DNA of 64,000 nt from CAVSPO01 sp963730005. Lineage in GTDB: Bacteria; Actinomycetota; Actinomycetes; Propionibacteriales; Propionibacteriaceae. The position numbers and the translations under genes were made by a program. Below the pieces are notes generated by a model. It saw nothing but the letters and a program-made list of their open reading frames with translations. It made no database searches and was not told the DNA's origin. Of this stretch, positions 34,567 through 43,712 are shown piece by piece (the first letter of the stretch is position 1; every line of letters begins with the position of its first letter). The stretch lies in assembly GCA_963730005.1 (NCBI GenBank), contig CAVSPO010000014.1, positions 194,695 through 258,694 of the forward strand. The letters run 5' to 3'.

Positions 34567-36380
34567 GAAGCCCTCACAGGTACTCGTCGGAAACGGTCAG
34601 GTCGCGCACCGGGCCGCCGGCGGACCCCAGATCCTTGCCAGCCTCGCGCTCCCCGCGGTTTGTGGCAGCCTCGCGTTCCGCGCGGTTTGTGGCAGCCTCG
34701 CGCTCCGCGCGGTTCTGTGGCAGCCTCGCGCTCCGCGCGGTTCTTGGCAGCCTCGCGCTCCGCGCGGTTCTTGGCAGCCTCGCGCTCCGCGCGGCGTGGC
34801 CCCAGGGTGCGCATGTAGGAAACCCGCTCCCCGCGCCGGCCCGACGTGCGCGACCACTCGTCAGGGTTGGTCGTGGACGGCAGATCCTCGTTCTCGCGGA
34901 TCTCGTTGTCCACGGCGTCGAGCAGGTATGCCCGCGAGATGCCGCCGGGGAGGCCGGCCAGCCGAGCCTTGATCGAATACTTCTTGGCGCGGTCGACGAT
35001 GTTGGCGAGCATGGCCCCCGAGACGAAGTCGTGTGCGTGCAGCACCTCGACCTCGCCGGTGACGTAGGTGACCTCGAGCACCTCGGTCTGCGGGCCCTCG
35101 TAGTAGAGGGCATCGACGGTGGCGTCGACCATGGCCTGGATGGCAGCCTCCGGGGAGCCGGTTGCAGCCACCTCGCCCTCGTCCAGCGGAAGCTCGGGCA
35201 CCAGGTACTTCGCAAGGATTTCCTTGGCACCGTCCCGGTTGGGGCGGTTGATGCGGATCTTCACGTCGAGACGTCCCGGGCGCAGGATGGCGGGGTCGAT
35301 CATGTCCTCGCGGTTGGTGGCACCGATGACCACCACGTTGTCGAGGGTGTCGACGCCGTCGATCTCGGCCAGCAGCTGGGGGACGACCGTGGTTTCCACG
35401 TCCGAGGAACGGCCCGTGCCCCGGGTGCGGAAAAGTGCGTCCATCTCATCGAAGAACACCACCACCGGGATGCCGGCCATGGAGCGCTGCCGCGCACGCG
35501 CGAAGATCTCGCGCACCTGGCGCTCGGTCTCACCGACGTACTTGGTCAGCAGCTCGGGGCCCTTCACCGAGATGAAGTAGGATCGGCTCTCCAGATTCGG
35601 GTTGGCCTCGGCCGCCGCCTTGGCCAGCGAGGTGGCAACCGCTTTGGCGATCAGGGTCTTGCCGCAACCTGGCGGGCCGTAGAGCAGCAGGCCCTTGGGC
35701 GGGGTGAGTTGGTGGGCCTTGTACAGGTCGGGGTGCAGCAACGGGAGCTCGATGGAGTCGCGAATCTCGGCGATCTGCGGGCCCAGGCCGCCGATGTCCT
35801 CGTAGGACACGTCGGGGATCTCCTCAAGCATGAGTTCTTCGGTGTCGGCGCGCTCAATACGCTCATAGGCGAACCCGGCCTTCATGTCGACCCGGACCAC
35901 GTCACCCGGGGTGACGCGGCCACGCATCAATGGCTCGGCCACCCGGAGCACCCGCTCTTCATCGTCGCGGACCCGCACCACGATGCGTCCGTCGGAGAAC
36001 TGCTCCGTGACGGGCACCAGATCGCCGATGTCGTCGAAATCGCTGGTGGCGATGACGGCAAGGTTCTCGTTGAGGACAACCTCGCGGCCGGGCCACAGCT
36101 TCTCGGAGTGCACTGAGTCCGCCATGGAGCAGCGCAGCTTCCGGCCACTCTGCAGGATCTCGACCGTTCGGGCCGTGGCGTTGACCCGCACGACTATCCC
36201 GAAGGTGTTGGGAGTGGTGGTCAGCCGCTTGATCTCGTTGTGCAGCGCGGACAGCTCCACGCGCGCGCCCCGTAGCGAGTTTGCGAGGATCTTGTTCTTG
36301 CGGACCAGCGCTGAGAAATCATCCGGCGTACGATGCGCGGGATCGATGAGTTCCTCAGGGCTGTTTGACGACTCGGTCAC
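34563..36380 (-). CDS. arc: Proteasome-type AAA+ ATPase ARC/Mpa, C-terminus frameshifted
   Basis: 605 residues as read from GTG 36380 (GGAGGG well placed). N-terminal coiled coil that binds Pup (SALVRKNKILANSLRGARVE), OB domains, AAA core: Walker A YGPPGCGKT, Walker B VVFFDEMDALF, and arginine-finger region DMIDPAILRPGRLD. After ~residue 535 the tail is a 27-bp repeat (AEREAAKNR). The third unit counted from 34641 has 28 bases and throws the frame, giving an Arg-rich end ...RVPVRAS. Without the extra base the protein ends DLTVSDEYL at 34574, with the terminal Tyr-Leu that proteasome-bound Mpa uses. Sequencing error or true mutation is open. A TAGAAT box on the minus strand (36446-36451) could be its -10. 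Confidence 0.9.
   Translation of the reverse strand: MTESSNSPEELIDPAHRTPDDFSALVRKNKILANSLRGARVELSALHNEIKRLTTTPNTFGIVVRVNATARTVEILQSGRKLRCSMADSVHSEKLWPGREVVLNENLAVIATSDFDDIGDLVPVTEQFSDGRIVVRVRDDEERVLRVAEPLMRGRVTPGDVVRVDMKAGFAYERIERADTEELMLEEIPDVSYEDIGGLGPQIAEIRDSIELPLLHPDLYKAHQLTPPKGLLLYGPPGCGKTLIAKAVATSLAKAAAEANPNLESRSYFISVKGPELLTKYVGETERQVREIFARARQRSMAGIPVVVFFDEMDALFRTRGTGRSSDVETTVVPQLLAEIDGVDTLDNVVVIGATNREDMIDPAILRPGRLDVKIRINRPNRDGAKEILAKYLVPELPLDEGEVAATGSPEAAIQAMVDATVDALYYEGPQTEVLEVTYVTGEVEVLHAHDFVSGAMLANIVDRAKKYSIKARLAGLPGGISRAYLLDAVDNEIRENEDLPSTTNPDEWSRTSGRRGERVSYMRTLGPRRAEREAAKNRAEREAAKNRAEREAATEPRGARGCHKPRGTRGCHKPRGARGWQGSGVRRRPGARPDRFRRVPVRAS
34641..34794 (-). repeat. 27-bp tandem repeat in the arc tail
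   Basis: Five full units and a partial: 34641-34667, 34668-34694, 34695-34722 (28 bases), 34723-34749, 34750-34776, then 34777-34794. Each encodes a charged nonapeptide such as RAEREAAKN. The 28-base unit has GGTTCTGTGG where neighbours have GGTTTGTGG or GGTTCTTGG. Confidence 0.95.
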
Positions 36381-36571
36381 GACTTCATCCCTCCAGGCTG
36401 CCGGAGACACCGTGCTGCTGGCTCATCAGCTCGGACATTCGTACCATTCTAGCTCGCCACGACGACGTCACCGCCAACCCCATTGTCGTCAGGGCCGGCC
36501 TGATGCGCCTGCGTGCCGACGCTACGCTTAGCGTACGGCCACCCGGCTGCCCCTTGAGAAGGACAGGAATC

Positions 36572-37222
36572 ATGCCCATGCGCCCCTTGTCACTGGCCGT
36601 GACGGTGGTCACCTGCTTGGCCATGGTCTCCTGCACGCCGTCGGTGGCACCGCCTGCCGCGTCACCCAGCGCTGAGACCACGGCGTCGGCCTCTGCGCGC
36701 AACTGGCCGGAGCTGGAGGGCGAGCCGGGCGGGACGATGCGTCTCAACGGTGGCGCCATCGGGCGGGATGGGCCTGAGTCGTTGGACCTGCTTCTGGAGG
36801 CCATGGGCCCCGCCGACGAGAAGGGTCCAGGCACCTGCACGGTTGACCACCTGGTGTACCGGTGGGGCGATGTTGCGGTGACTGTGCTGCTGGAGGAGGA
36901 CCGGGAGAACGAGTACGGGTTCTCCTACCCGGTCGGGGCGATCGCCGGATGGCGCGTCGACCCGACTCTGGACGGCAAGGACGGGCTCGAGCCGCCGGTC
37001 ACCGGGCCCTCCGGTGTGACGATCGGGACGCCGCTGTCGGTGCTGCAGACCCAGTTCACGGCTGCCGAGTGGGACTACGCCGATGTGGAGACCGTCGGCG
37101 GAAAGAAGTCGTTCGGAATCTTCGCGGGCGACACCGTCGGTGCCAGCTTCGAACTCGACGACACAGACATGGTGTCGGCCATGGCCGCCGGGTACCAGTG
37201 CGTGGTGGTGCCCGGGCGCTGA
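36572..37222 (+). CDS. Lipoprotein of unknown function
   Basis: 216 residues from ATG 36572 with AAGGA upstream. Signal peptide and lipobox LAMVSC (Cys at 21). After a Ser/Ala linker comes a compact ~170-residue domain (NGGAIGRDGPESLDLLLEAMG, GTPLSVLQTQFTAAEWDY, GASFELDDTDMVSAMAAGYQC) with two cysteines that could pair. I do not recognise the family. Divergent from arc; the intervening 190 bases presumably hold both promoters. Confidence 0.7.
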   Translation: MPMRPLSLAVTVVTCLAMVSCTPSVAPPAASPSAETTASASARNWPELEGEPGGTMRLNGGAIGRDGPESLDLLLEAMGPADEKGPGTCTVDHLVYRWGDVAVTVLLEEDRENEYGFSYPVGAIAGWRVDPTLDGKDGLEPPVTGPSGVTIGTPLSVLQTQFTAAEWDYADVETVGGKKSFGIFAGDTVGASFELDDTDMVSAMAAGYQCVVVPGR

Positions 37223-37421
37223 CCTCCTCCGAGAGAGGCCCTTCGCCTACGGGGAGCGCAGGCGCGAGCGAGGGGCGGCTGTGCCCACACTCCACTCGCG
37301 CTGGCGATGGCGCGCTGGCTACCGGGGCAGTGTCACTGGTTGAGGGGGAGAAAGTCGCGACGCTTCACAGGCGCTTCACACGCCAGGGATAGCCTCAGCT
37401 CAGCGGAACGAAAGGCTTCTC

Positions 37422-38438
37422 ATGTCCTCACCGTCTGAGCGCAATGAAGCGCCTGAGCCCCTCACTGGCCAACCTGTTGGAACAACGCGGCAGCACGTGT
37501 CGCTGTTCGCACGATCCGCCGACCTGCCCCGCGGCAAGCGCCGCATTCAGGGCATCCGACGGGTCAGGGCAGCCCGGCACCTCAGTCAACTGCTGTTCGC
37601 GGCTCTCATCCTCGGCGCCTCCGTACGCCACCAACTCGCGGTGCGAAGCGGCACCACACCATCGACCGACGCCCTGTGCCCGTTCGGCGGGGTCGAGACC
37701 CTTGTCACATGGATCACCACAGGCAACTTCATCTCCAAGACCCACATCTCGAACCTGATCCTGTTCGCCGCTGTGGTGGTCGCGACGGTCCTGGTCGGCA
37801 ACGCGTTCTGCGGCTGGGTGTGCCCGTTCGGCGCCCTGCAGGACGCCCTGAGCTGGCTCCGGCGCACGTTGCACCTGCCGACGTTCGAACCGCCCCACCG
37901 CGTCGACCGTGTGCTTCGCTGGGGACGGTTCGTCACCTTGGGCGTGATCCTGTACTTCTCGATCAGCACCGCCAAGCTCTGGTTCGCCGGCTGGGACCCC
38001 TATGTCAACCTGTTCGGGCTCGGCTGGCTGTTCGGGGACGGCGAGAAGATGCCGCTGGCGCTGAGCGTGATCGGGGTGACGGTCGTCGGGTCGTTGCTCG
38101 TCGAGCGTGCCTGGTGCCGCTACCTGTGTCCGTTCGGTGCGGTGTTCAAGGTGCTGGGTGTCCTGTCGCTCACCCGGATCCGCCGCTCGACGAACGCGTG
38201 CATCGACTGCGAGTTGTGCGATCGGGTCTGCCCGGTCAACATCACGCCCAGCAAGGCCACGCCGATGGTCTCCACCGACTGCGTGGGGTGCCTGGACTGT
38301 GTGGCGACCTGTCCCGTCAATGGCGCTCTCACTCTCAACGCGCCGGTGCTGCTGGGCTTGCCGGTCACACCCGACAGTGCACCGCCGGCCACGCCGGGTG
38401 ACCGGAAGATGGCCACCAGCGCAGCGAAGGAGGTCTGA
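37422..38438 (+). CDS. Polyferredoxin-type membrane protein (NosR/YccM-like)
   Basis: 338 residues. About five membrane helices with two CxxxCPFG loops (FCGWVCPFG, WCRYLCPFG), then two [4Fe-4S] ferredoxin motifs CIDCELCDRVCP and CVGCLDCVATCP. This layout matches the membrane electron-transfer core of NosR/NapH/YccM proteins. It probably passes electrons between the quinone pool and an outer or cytoplasmic acceptor. No nos, nap or FMN-binding gene is adjacent. Two bases separate its stop from the next start, so they form an operon. Confidence 0.85.
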   Translation: MSSPSERNEAPEPLTGQPVGTTRQHVSLFARSADLPRGKRRIQGIRRVRAARHLSQLLFAALILGASVRHQLAVRSGTTPSTDALCPFGGVETLVTWITTGNFISKTHISNLILFAAVVVATVLVGNAFCGWVCPFGALQDALSWLRRTLHLPTFEPPHRVDRVLRWGRFVTLGVILYFSISTAKLWFAGWDPYVNLFGLGWLFGDGEKMPLALSVIGVTVVGSLLVERAWCRYLCPFGAVFKVLGVLSLTRIRRSTNACIDCELCDRVCPVNITPSKATPMVSTDCVGCLDCVATCPVNGALTLNAPVLLGLPVTPDSAPPATPGDRKMATSAAKEV

Positions 38439-38439
38439 G

Positions 38440-39078
38440 ATGAGGGTCCGGCTGTGGGTCGTCCCGATCGTCACCATCGCTGTGTTGTTCGGGGCGTGGG
38501 GCATCGGCAGGGCCACTGGGGTCTGGAGCACCAGCGGCCGTCAGCAGATCGTGCCCGGACAACAGATCACGGTCAACGACATCAAGGGCTGGATGACCAT
38601 CCAGCAGGCCGCCGACGGGCTGCAGATCGAAGCCCAGGAGATCATCGGGTTGCTGGACATTCCTGAGGGGGCTGCGGTGAGCCCGGACACTGCGTTCAGG
38701 GATCTTGAGGCTTTGATTCCAGGGTTCGAGCTGTCGACGTTCCGCGCGGTGTTGAGTGCCTATTTGTCGGGCGGCTCCGCGCCGCCGGCAACGCCCACGT
38801 CAATCCCCACCAGCACGGGCACGGCGTCGGGCGGCGGCGGCACACCGACGGGCACGGGCGCACCGGGATCCGGGTCCGAGCAGTCGATCACCGGGAGTAC
38901 GACGTTGCGTCAGGTGGCCAAGGCGAACGCACTGGACGTCCAGACGCTCATTGCTGAGTCGGGACTGCCCGCCGACACCGACCCGGACGCGACCCTCAAA
39001 CAAATCAGGGAATCCACACCGGGGTTCGAGATCCAGACCGTTCGGGACGTTGTCACGCGACTGAAGGCGGGTGGCTGA
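38440..39078 (+). CDS. Membrane-anchored protein with duplicated helical domain
   Basis: 212 residues from ATG 38440; GAAGGAGG is inside the end of the previous gene. One N-terminal membrane helix (~5-25), then two copies of a ~60-residue unit joined by a Thr/Gly/Pro linker. Copy 1: IKGWMTIQQAADGLQIE ... LIPGFELSTFRAVL. Copy 2: ITGSTTLRQVAKANALDVQ ... STPGFEIQTVRDVV. The unit resembles small helical repeats seen attached to ferredoxin/FMN-binding membrane redox proteins. Likely partner of the upstream polyferredoxin; function unknown. Confidence 0.75.
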   Translation: MRVRLWVVPIVTIAVLFGAWGIGRATGVWSTSGRQQIVPGQQITVNDIKGWMTIQQAADGLQIEAQEIIGLLDIPEGAAVSPDTAFRDLEALIPGFELSTFRAVLSAYLSGGSAPPATPTSIPTSTGTASGGGGTPTGTGAPGSGSEQSITGSTTLRQVAKANALDVQTLIAESGLPADTDPDATLKQIRESTPGFEIQTVRDVVTRLKAGG

Positions 39079-39180
39079 CCGGTTGGGCCTGCGGCGACGC
39101 CTCTTGCTTCCGGCGACAGCGACTGATCGTACAGTTGGCTCATCTGCCGACCCTTCGAAGCCGACCGATTGGAGACGCCA

Positions 39181-40671
39181 GTGACCACCGAGACCAGCTC
39201 CACCAAGCCGAGACTCCTCGACGCCATTCCGCACCGCATCTTCGTGAACGGTTGGCGAGAAGGCACCTCCGAGAAGGTGACCACGGCCACCAACCCGTTC
39301 GACGACTCGCCCCTGGCCACCATCAGGCAGGCGTCGAGACAGGACGTCGACGATGCCTATGCTGCTGCCTCGGCAGCCCAGCCCGCATGGGCGGCCAAGA
39401 CCCCCGCCGAGCGGTCGGCCGTGCTGAACGTCGCCGCAGACTATTTGGCGGCCCATCGCGAGGAGATCGTGGAACTGATCGTCGCTGAGTCCGGCTCGTC
39501 GGTGCTCAAGGCGAATGTCGAGGTGTCGCTCGCGATCGACTCCACGCGTGAGGCGGCGACATTCCCGTCGCGCGTGCACGGCCGGATCGCGCCTTCGAAC
39601 ACGCCGGGCAAACAGAACCTCGTCTTCCGCGAGCCGGTCGGCGTCGTCGGTGTGATCAGCCCCTGGAACTTCCCACTCACACTTTCGGAGCGTTCGGTGG
39701 CGCCGGCGCTGGCGGTCGGCAACGCCGTCGTTCTCAAGCCCGCCTCGGACACCCCGTTCTCGGGTGGCCTGCTGCTCGCCAAGGTGTATGAGGAGGCTGG
39801 CCTGCCGCAAGGCGTGCTCAACGTGGTGATCGGCTCCGGCTCCGAGATCGGTGACCACTTCGTGACGAGCGAGGTGCCCTCGCTGATCACCTTCACCGGG
39901 TCGACCCCGGTGGGCAAGAACGTCGGCAAGGTGGCCGTCAGTGGCAAGCGGATGAAGCGCGTGGCGCTCGAGTTGGGCGGCAACGCGCCGTTCGTCGTTC
40001 TCGCCGACGCCGATCTGGACCTCGCTGTGCGCGCGGCCGCGTTCGGCAAGTTCCTGCACCAGGGTCAGATCTGCATGGCGGTCAACCGGATCATCGTCGA
40101 GGCGCCGCTCTACGACGAGTTCGTGCAGCGGTTCGCCGAGCACGTGCGGACGATCCGCTGTGGGGACCCGGCGGACCCGGCCAACGTGATCGGCCCGATC
40201 ATCAACGACTCCCAGCTTGCGAGCGTCACCGGCAAGATCGCGCAGGCCCGCGCCGACGGCGCGCACGAGGTGGTCGGCGGAACCGTCGAGGGTCGGCTGG
40301 TGTCCCCACACGTGTTCGCGGACGTCACCAGTGACATGGAACTGTTCCGGGAGGAGATCTTCGGGCCGGTCGTCGGCGTCGTCCGGGCGGCTGACGAGGC
40401 CGATGCGCTCAGACTCGCGAACGACACCGCATTCGGGCTCTCCAGCGCGGTCTTCACCAAGGACCTGGCGAAGGGGGTCCGGTTCGCGCGCGGCATCAAA
40501 GCTGGCATGACCCACATCAACGACATCACCGTCAACGACGAGGCGCACGTGATGTTCGGAGGCGAGAAGAACTCAGGCCTCGGACGCTTCAACGGCGACT
40601 GGGCCATCGAGGTGTTCACCACCGACCACTGGGTGAGTGTGATGGAGGGCGGCCAGCAGTTCCCGTTCTGA
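39181..40671 (+). CDS. Aldehyde dehydrogenase
   Basis: 496 residues; GTG 39181 chosen with GGAG six bases upstream over an in-frame TTG at 39169. NAD(P)-dependent family: SPWNFPLTLSERS, VVLKPASDTPFSGG, FTGSTPVGKNVGK, general-base Glu in LELGGNAPFVV, catalytic Cys in HQGQICMAVNRI, and EEIFGPVVGVV. The LELGGN/GQICM pairing is closest to benzaldehyde/vanillin-type dehydrogenases, but substrate is unproven. Convergent with the DUF427 gene. Confidence 0.92.
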   Translation: MTTETSSTKPRLLDAIPHRIFVNGWREGTSEKVTTATNPFDDSPLATIRQASRQDVDDAYAAASAAQPAWAAKTPAERSAVLNVAADYLAAHREEIVELIVAESGSSVLKANVEVSLAIDSTREAATFPSRVHGRIAPSNTPGKQNLVFREPVGVVGVISPWNFPLTLSERSVAPALAVGNAVVLKPASDTPFSGGLLLAKVYEEAGLPQGVLNVVIGSGSEIGDHFVTSEVPSLITFTGSTPVGKNVGKVAVSGKRMKRVALELGGNAPFVVLADADLDLAVRAAAFGKFLHQGQICMAVNRIIVEAPLYDEFVQRFAEHVRTIRCGDPADPANVIGPIINDSQLASVTGKIAQARADGAHEVVGGTVEGRLVSPHVFADVTSDMELFREEIFGPVVGVVRAADEADALRLANDTAFGLSSAVFTKDLAKGVRFARGIKAGMTHINDITVNDEAHVMFGGEKNSGLGRFNGDWAIEVFTTDHWVSVMEGGQQFPF

Positions 40672-40686
40672 TTCCTGGACGCTCGC

Positions 40687-41187
40687 TCACCAGCCTTGGC
40701 TGCCAGGAACGCCTTTGAACGGCCCGGCCACCGACGAGGTGATCCACCCGCCGTAGAAGCCGCCCGGCTGCGGGGTGACACGCTCACCGCCCACGTAGCA
40801 GGCGTCCATCGCACCGGCGTACAGCGCGACGTGGTCAGCCAGCGCGGCGTAACGTGCCACTGGGCTCGGGTAGTACCAGGCTGCCGCGTGCGCGGTACAT
40901 CCCCCGCCGCGCACGTCAAGGTAGCGGGCCGCCCCCTTCCACTCGCAGAAGGACTCGCCAGCCGTGGGCTGCAACGCACCAGGCACGAAGCTGGAGCGTG
41001 GCAGGTAGTAGGTCGGTGGATGGCTGGTCTCCAGCACCTGCCATGACTCGGAGGTTCGGCAGATGACCTCGTCGCCGAGCACCACCTCGATCGGCAGCGT
41101 GCAACGACGAAGGGCTGGCGGACGCGGGTAGTCCCACACTGACTCCTGACCCTTGCCGGTCGGCTCCGGCCGCGGATTGCTCACCAT
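40687..41187 (-). CDS. DUF427 protein
   Basis: 166 residues from ATG 41187. DUF427 hallmarks: SWQVLETSHPPTYYLPRSS, CEWKGAARYLDV and AWYYPSPV, with YGGWIT near the C-terminus. A common actinobacterial cytosolic domain of unknown function. Divergent from the acyl-CoA synthetase across 63 bases. Confidence 0.88.
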   Translation of the reverse strand: MVSNPRPEPTGKGQESVWDYPRPPALRRCTLPIEVVLGDEVICRTSESWQVLETSHPPTYYLPRSSFVPGALQPTAGESFCEWKGAARYLDVRGGGCTAHAAAWYYPSPVARYAALADHVALYAGAMDACYVGGERVTPQPGGFYGGWITSSVAGPFKGVPGSQGW

Positions 41188-41250
41188 GGGCGAACGATAT
41201 AGCCCTGTGCCACGCAGCGAAGGCGGACTCGTTGCTGTTACGGTGACGAA

Positions 41251-42783
41251 ATGTCGGTGATTACACGCAGCACCATCGGAGATCTGATCACGCGCAGCGC
41301 TCGACGCGCACCTGATGCGATGGCACTCAGTTTCGAGGATCGGGACTGGACGTACCAGCAACTTGATGACGCCGCCACCCGCGTTGCGTCAGCTTTGCTC
41401 GGGCTGGGGCTTGCCAAGGGTGACCGGGTGGCAGCTTTCGGCAAGAACTCCGACGCCTACGTTCTGCTCTGGCTTGGCGTGGTGAAAGCTGGTCTCGTCC
41501 ACGTGCCGGTGAACTTCGCCCTGACGGGGGGTGAACTCGAGTACATCCTCCGGCAGTCCGGCACGCGTGCCGTCTTCACGGACGAGGCGCTACGACCCGT
41601 CCTCGACGCCAGCGATTTCACGCCCGAGATTTCCGGAACGCTGCAAACCGGCCACGGGGACCGGGACATTCTTGCCTGGGGCAGTGCGCCGACGCCCGCC
41701 CCGCAACTCGTCGTCGACGTGGACGACAACGACATTGCGCAGATCCTCTACACGTCCGGAACCACCAGCGCACCCAAGGGCGCGGTCCTGACTCACCGCG
41801 CGCTGGTGCACCACTACGCTTCGGCCGCCATGGCCCTTGATCAGCGGGCCTCAGACCGTGTTCTGCATGCCTTGCCGTTGTATCACTCGGCCCAGATGCA
41901 TGTGTTCATGATGCCGTCGCTGATGCTCGGCTCCCCGAACTGGCTGCTCGACAAGCCCGCTCCGACGCCGGTACTCAGGGCGATCGCCGCGCACGACATC
42001 GACTCGTTCTTTGCGGCGCCCACCGTCTGGATCGCTCTGCTGGCACTCCTTGAGAAGGAACCAGAGCGCGGCAAGAAGCTGAAGAAGGCCTACTACGGCG
42101 CGTCCATCATGCCGACGCCGGTGCTGCAACGGCTCCGCACATTGCTGCCTGAGCTCGGCTTCTACAACTGCTTCGGCCAGTCCGAGTTGGGTCCGCTCGC
42201 GGCGGTGCTGCGTCCCGAGGAGCACGAAGCGCGTCCCGCCGCCGCCGGGCGCGCGATCCCGTTCGTCGACATGCGTGTCGTCGACGAGGCCCTCGACGAC
42301 GTGGCCCCAGGTGAGGTCGGCGAGGTGGTGTATCGGTCACCCCAACTGTGCCTTGGCTACTGGGAAAAGCCGGAGGAAACTGACGAGGCGTTCGCCGGTG
42401 GGTGGTTCCACTCCGGCGACCTGGCGTCGATTGACTCGGAAGGCTACATAACCATCGTCGATCGCAAGAAGGACGTCATCAATTCCGGTGGCATCGTGGT
42501 GTCTTCGCGTGAGGTTGAGGAAGCCCTGTTCCTGCACCCGGCCGTGCGCGAGGTGGCAGTGATCCCGGTCCCCGACCCGAAGCGGATCGAAGTGGCCGTC
42601 GCGGTGGTGGTCCTCGAGGACGGCGCCACCGTTGATGAAGCGACTCTCATTCGGCACGCCCGCGGACTTCTCGCCGATTTCAAAGTTCCCAAGCACATCC
42701 ATTTCGTGGACCAGCTGCCCAAGAACACTGCCGGCAAGCTCCTGAAGAGGGAGTTGCGGGATCGGTTCGCGCCGACGCAGTGA
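41251..42783 (+). CDS. Acyl-CoA synthetase (AMP-forming, FadD-like)
   Basis: 510 residues. ANL superfamily: ATP-binding YTSGTTSAPKGAVLTHRAL, YHSAQMHVF, YNCFGQSELGP, GWFHSGDLASIDSEGYITIVDRKKDVINSGG and the C-terminal lysine in NTAGKLLKREL. It adenylates a fatty or aromatic acid and transfers it to CoA. Chain length cannot be inferred. Neighbouring aldehyde dehydrogenase and hydrolase genes hint at carboxylate catabolism. Confidence 0.92.
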   Translation: MSVITRSTIGDLITRSARRAPDAMALSFEDRDWTYQQLDDAATRVASALLGLGLAKGDRVAAFGKNSDAYVLLWLGVVKAGLVHVPVNFALTGGELEYILRQSGTRAVFTDEALRPVLDASDFTPEISGTLQTGHGDRDILAWGSAPTPAPQLVVDVDDNDIAQILYTSGTTSAPKGAVLTHRALVHHYASAAMALDQRASDRVLHALPLYHSAQMHVFMMPSLMLGSPNWLLDKPAPTPVLRAIAAHDIDSFFAAPTVWIALLALLEKEPERGKKLKKAYYGASIMPTPVLQRLRTLLPELGFYNCFGQSELGPLAAVLRPEEHEARPAAAGRAIPFVDMRVVDEALDDVAPGEVGEVVYRSPQLCLGYWEKPEETDEAFAGGWFHSGDLASIDSEGYITIVDRKKDVINSGGIVVSSREVEEALFLHPAVREVAVIPVPDPKRIEVAVAVVVLEDGATVDEATLIRHARGLLADFKVPKHIHFVDQLPKNTAGKLLKRELRDRFAPTQ

Positions 42784-42904
42784 GGCGTTGACTCAAGACG
42801 GCAAACGTCATCCTGGACGCGATACCGGTGGCACCCTGTGCACCTTGCTGGTGCCAGAATGGATGAGCCTGACCCTGAGAGGGCAGGCAGGCCGGGAGAC
42901 AATC

Positions 42905-43648
42905 ATGCTGAGCGGCGCTGGTCAGGGTGCTGTGGAGCTTTCAGGGCGCCTCGACGCGGCGGTGCTGCCGGCTGAGATCATCAGGATGGTCGACGTCTGC
43001 AAGAGCTACTACCTGGGCGACGAAGAGCAGGAGGTGCTCCACCACATCAACCTGACCGTGCGCCAGGGGGAATTCCTTTCAATTCTCGGGCCCTCCGGCT
43101 CCGGAAAATCCACGCTGATGAACATCATCGGCTGTCTGGACGTGCCGACCAGCGGCAGATATGAGCTTGCCGGCAGCTTGGTCGCAGATCTCAGCGAGGC
43201 CCGATTGGCGCGCATCCGCAACAGCGAGATCGGGTTCGTGTTCCAGAGTTTCCAGTTGCTGCCGCGCTTGACTGCGCTGGAGAACGTCGAGTTGCCGCTC
43301 ATCTACACCAGGGTCGGCGGTGCCGAGCGTCGCCGCCGCGCCCTGGCGCTGCTGGACAGGGTCGGGTTGTCCACCAAGACGCGCAACCTGCCCAACCAGT
43401 TGTCCGGCGGACAACAGCAACGGGTCGCGATCGCTCGTGCCTTGGTCACCGACCCATCCGTCTTGCTGGCGGACGAACCGACCGGGGCGCTGGACCAGAA
43501 CACAGGGGCACAGGTGATGGAACTCTTCGACGAAATCAATCGCGAGGGACGTACCGTGATCATGATCACGCACGAGCCGGACATCGCCGCCTATGCGCAA
43601 CGGATCGTCAGCATCCTCGACGGGTTCCTGACAGAGCATGACAACTGA
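42905..43648 (+). CDS. ABC transporter ATPase (MacB/LolD type)
   Basis: 247 residues from ATG 42905 with GGGAG upstream; the frame is open earlier but unlike the family. Walker A GPSGSGKST, Q-loop FVFQSFQLLPRLTALENVELPL, signature LSGGQQQRVAIARAL, Walker B VLLADEPTGALD, switch His in MITHEPDIAAYA. Powers the adaptor/permease pair that follows; 64 bases to the adaptor start. Confidence 0.94.
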   Translation: MLSGAGQGAVELSGRLDAAVLPAEIIRMVDVCKSYYLGDEEQEVLHHINLTVRQGEFLSILGPSGSGKSTLMNIIGCLDVPTSGRYELAGSLVADLSEARLARIRNSEIGFVFQSFQLLPRLTALENVELPLIYTRVGGAERRRRALALLDRVGLSTKTRNLPNQLSGGQQQRVAIARALVTDPSVLLADEPTGALDQNTGAQVMELFDEINREGRTVIMITHEPDIAAYAQRIVSILDGFLTEHDN

Positions 43649-43712
43649 TCGCGGCGCAGATCCAGCGGTACCCGGATCACCCATGGCCCGCAGCGGCGAG
43701 GAGGGAACTGGA

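Noticed and set aside
34641..34794. CRISPR-like array
   Set aside because: Units are directly adjacent with no spacers and are coding; this is an in-gene tandem repeat.
36446..36451. Standalone promoter entry for arc
   Set aside because: A TAGAAT box exists on the minus strand, but no well-spaced -35 was found, so it is only mentioned under arc.
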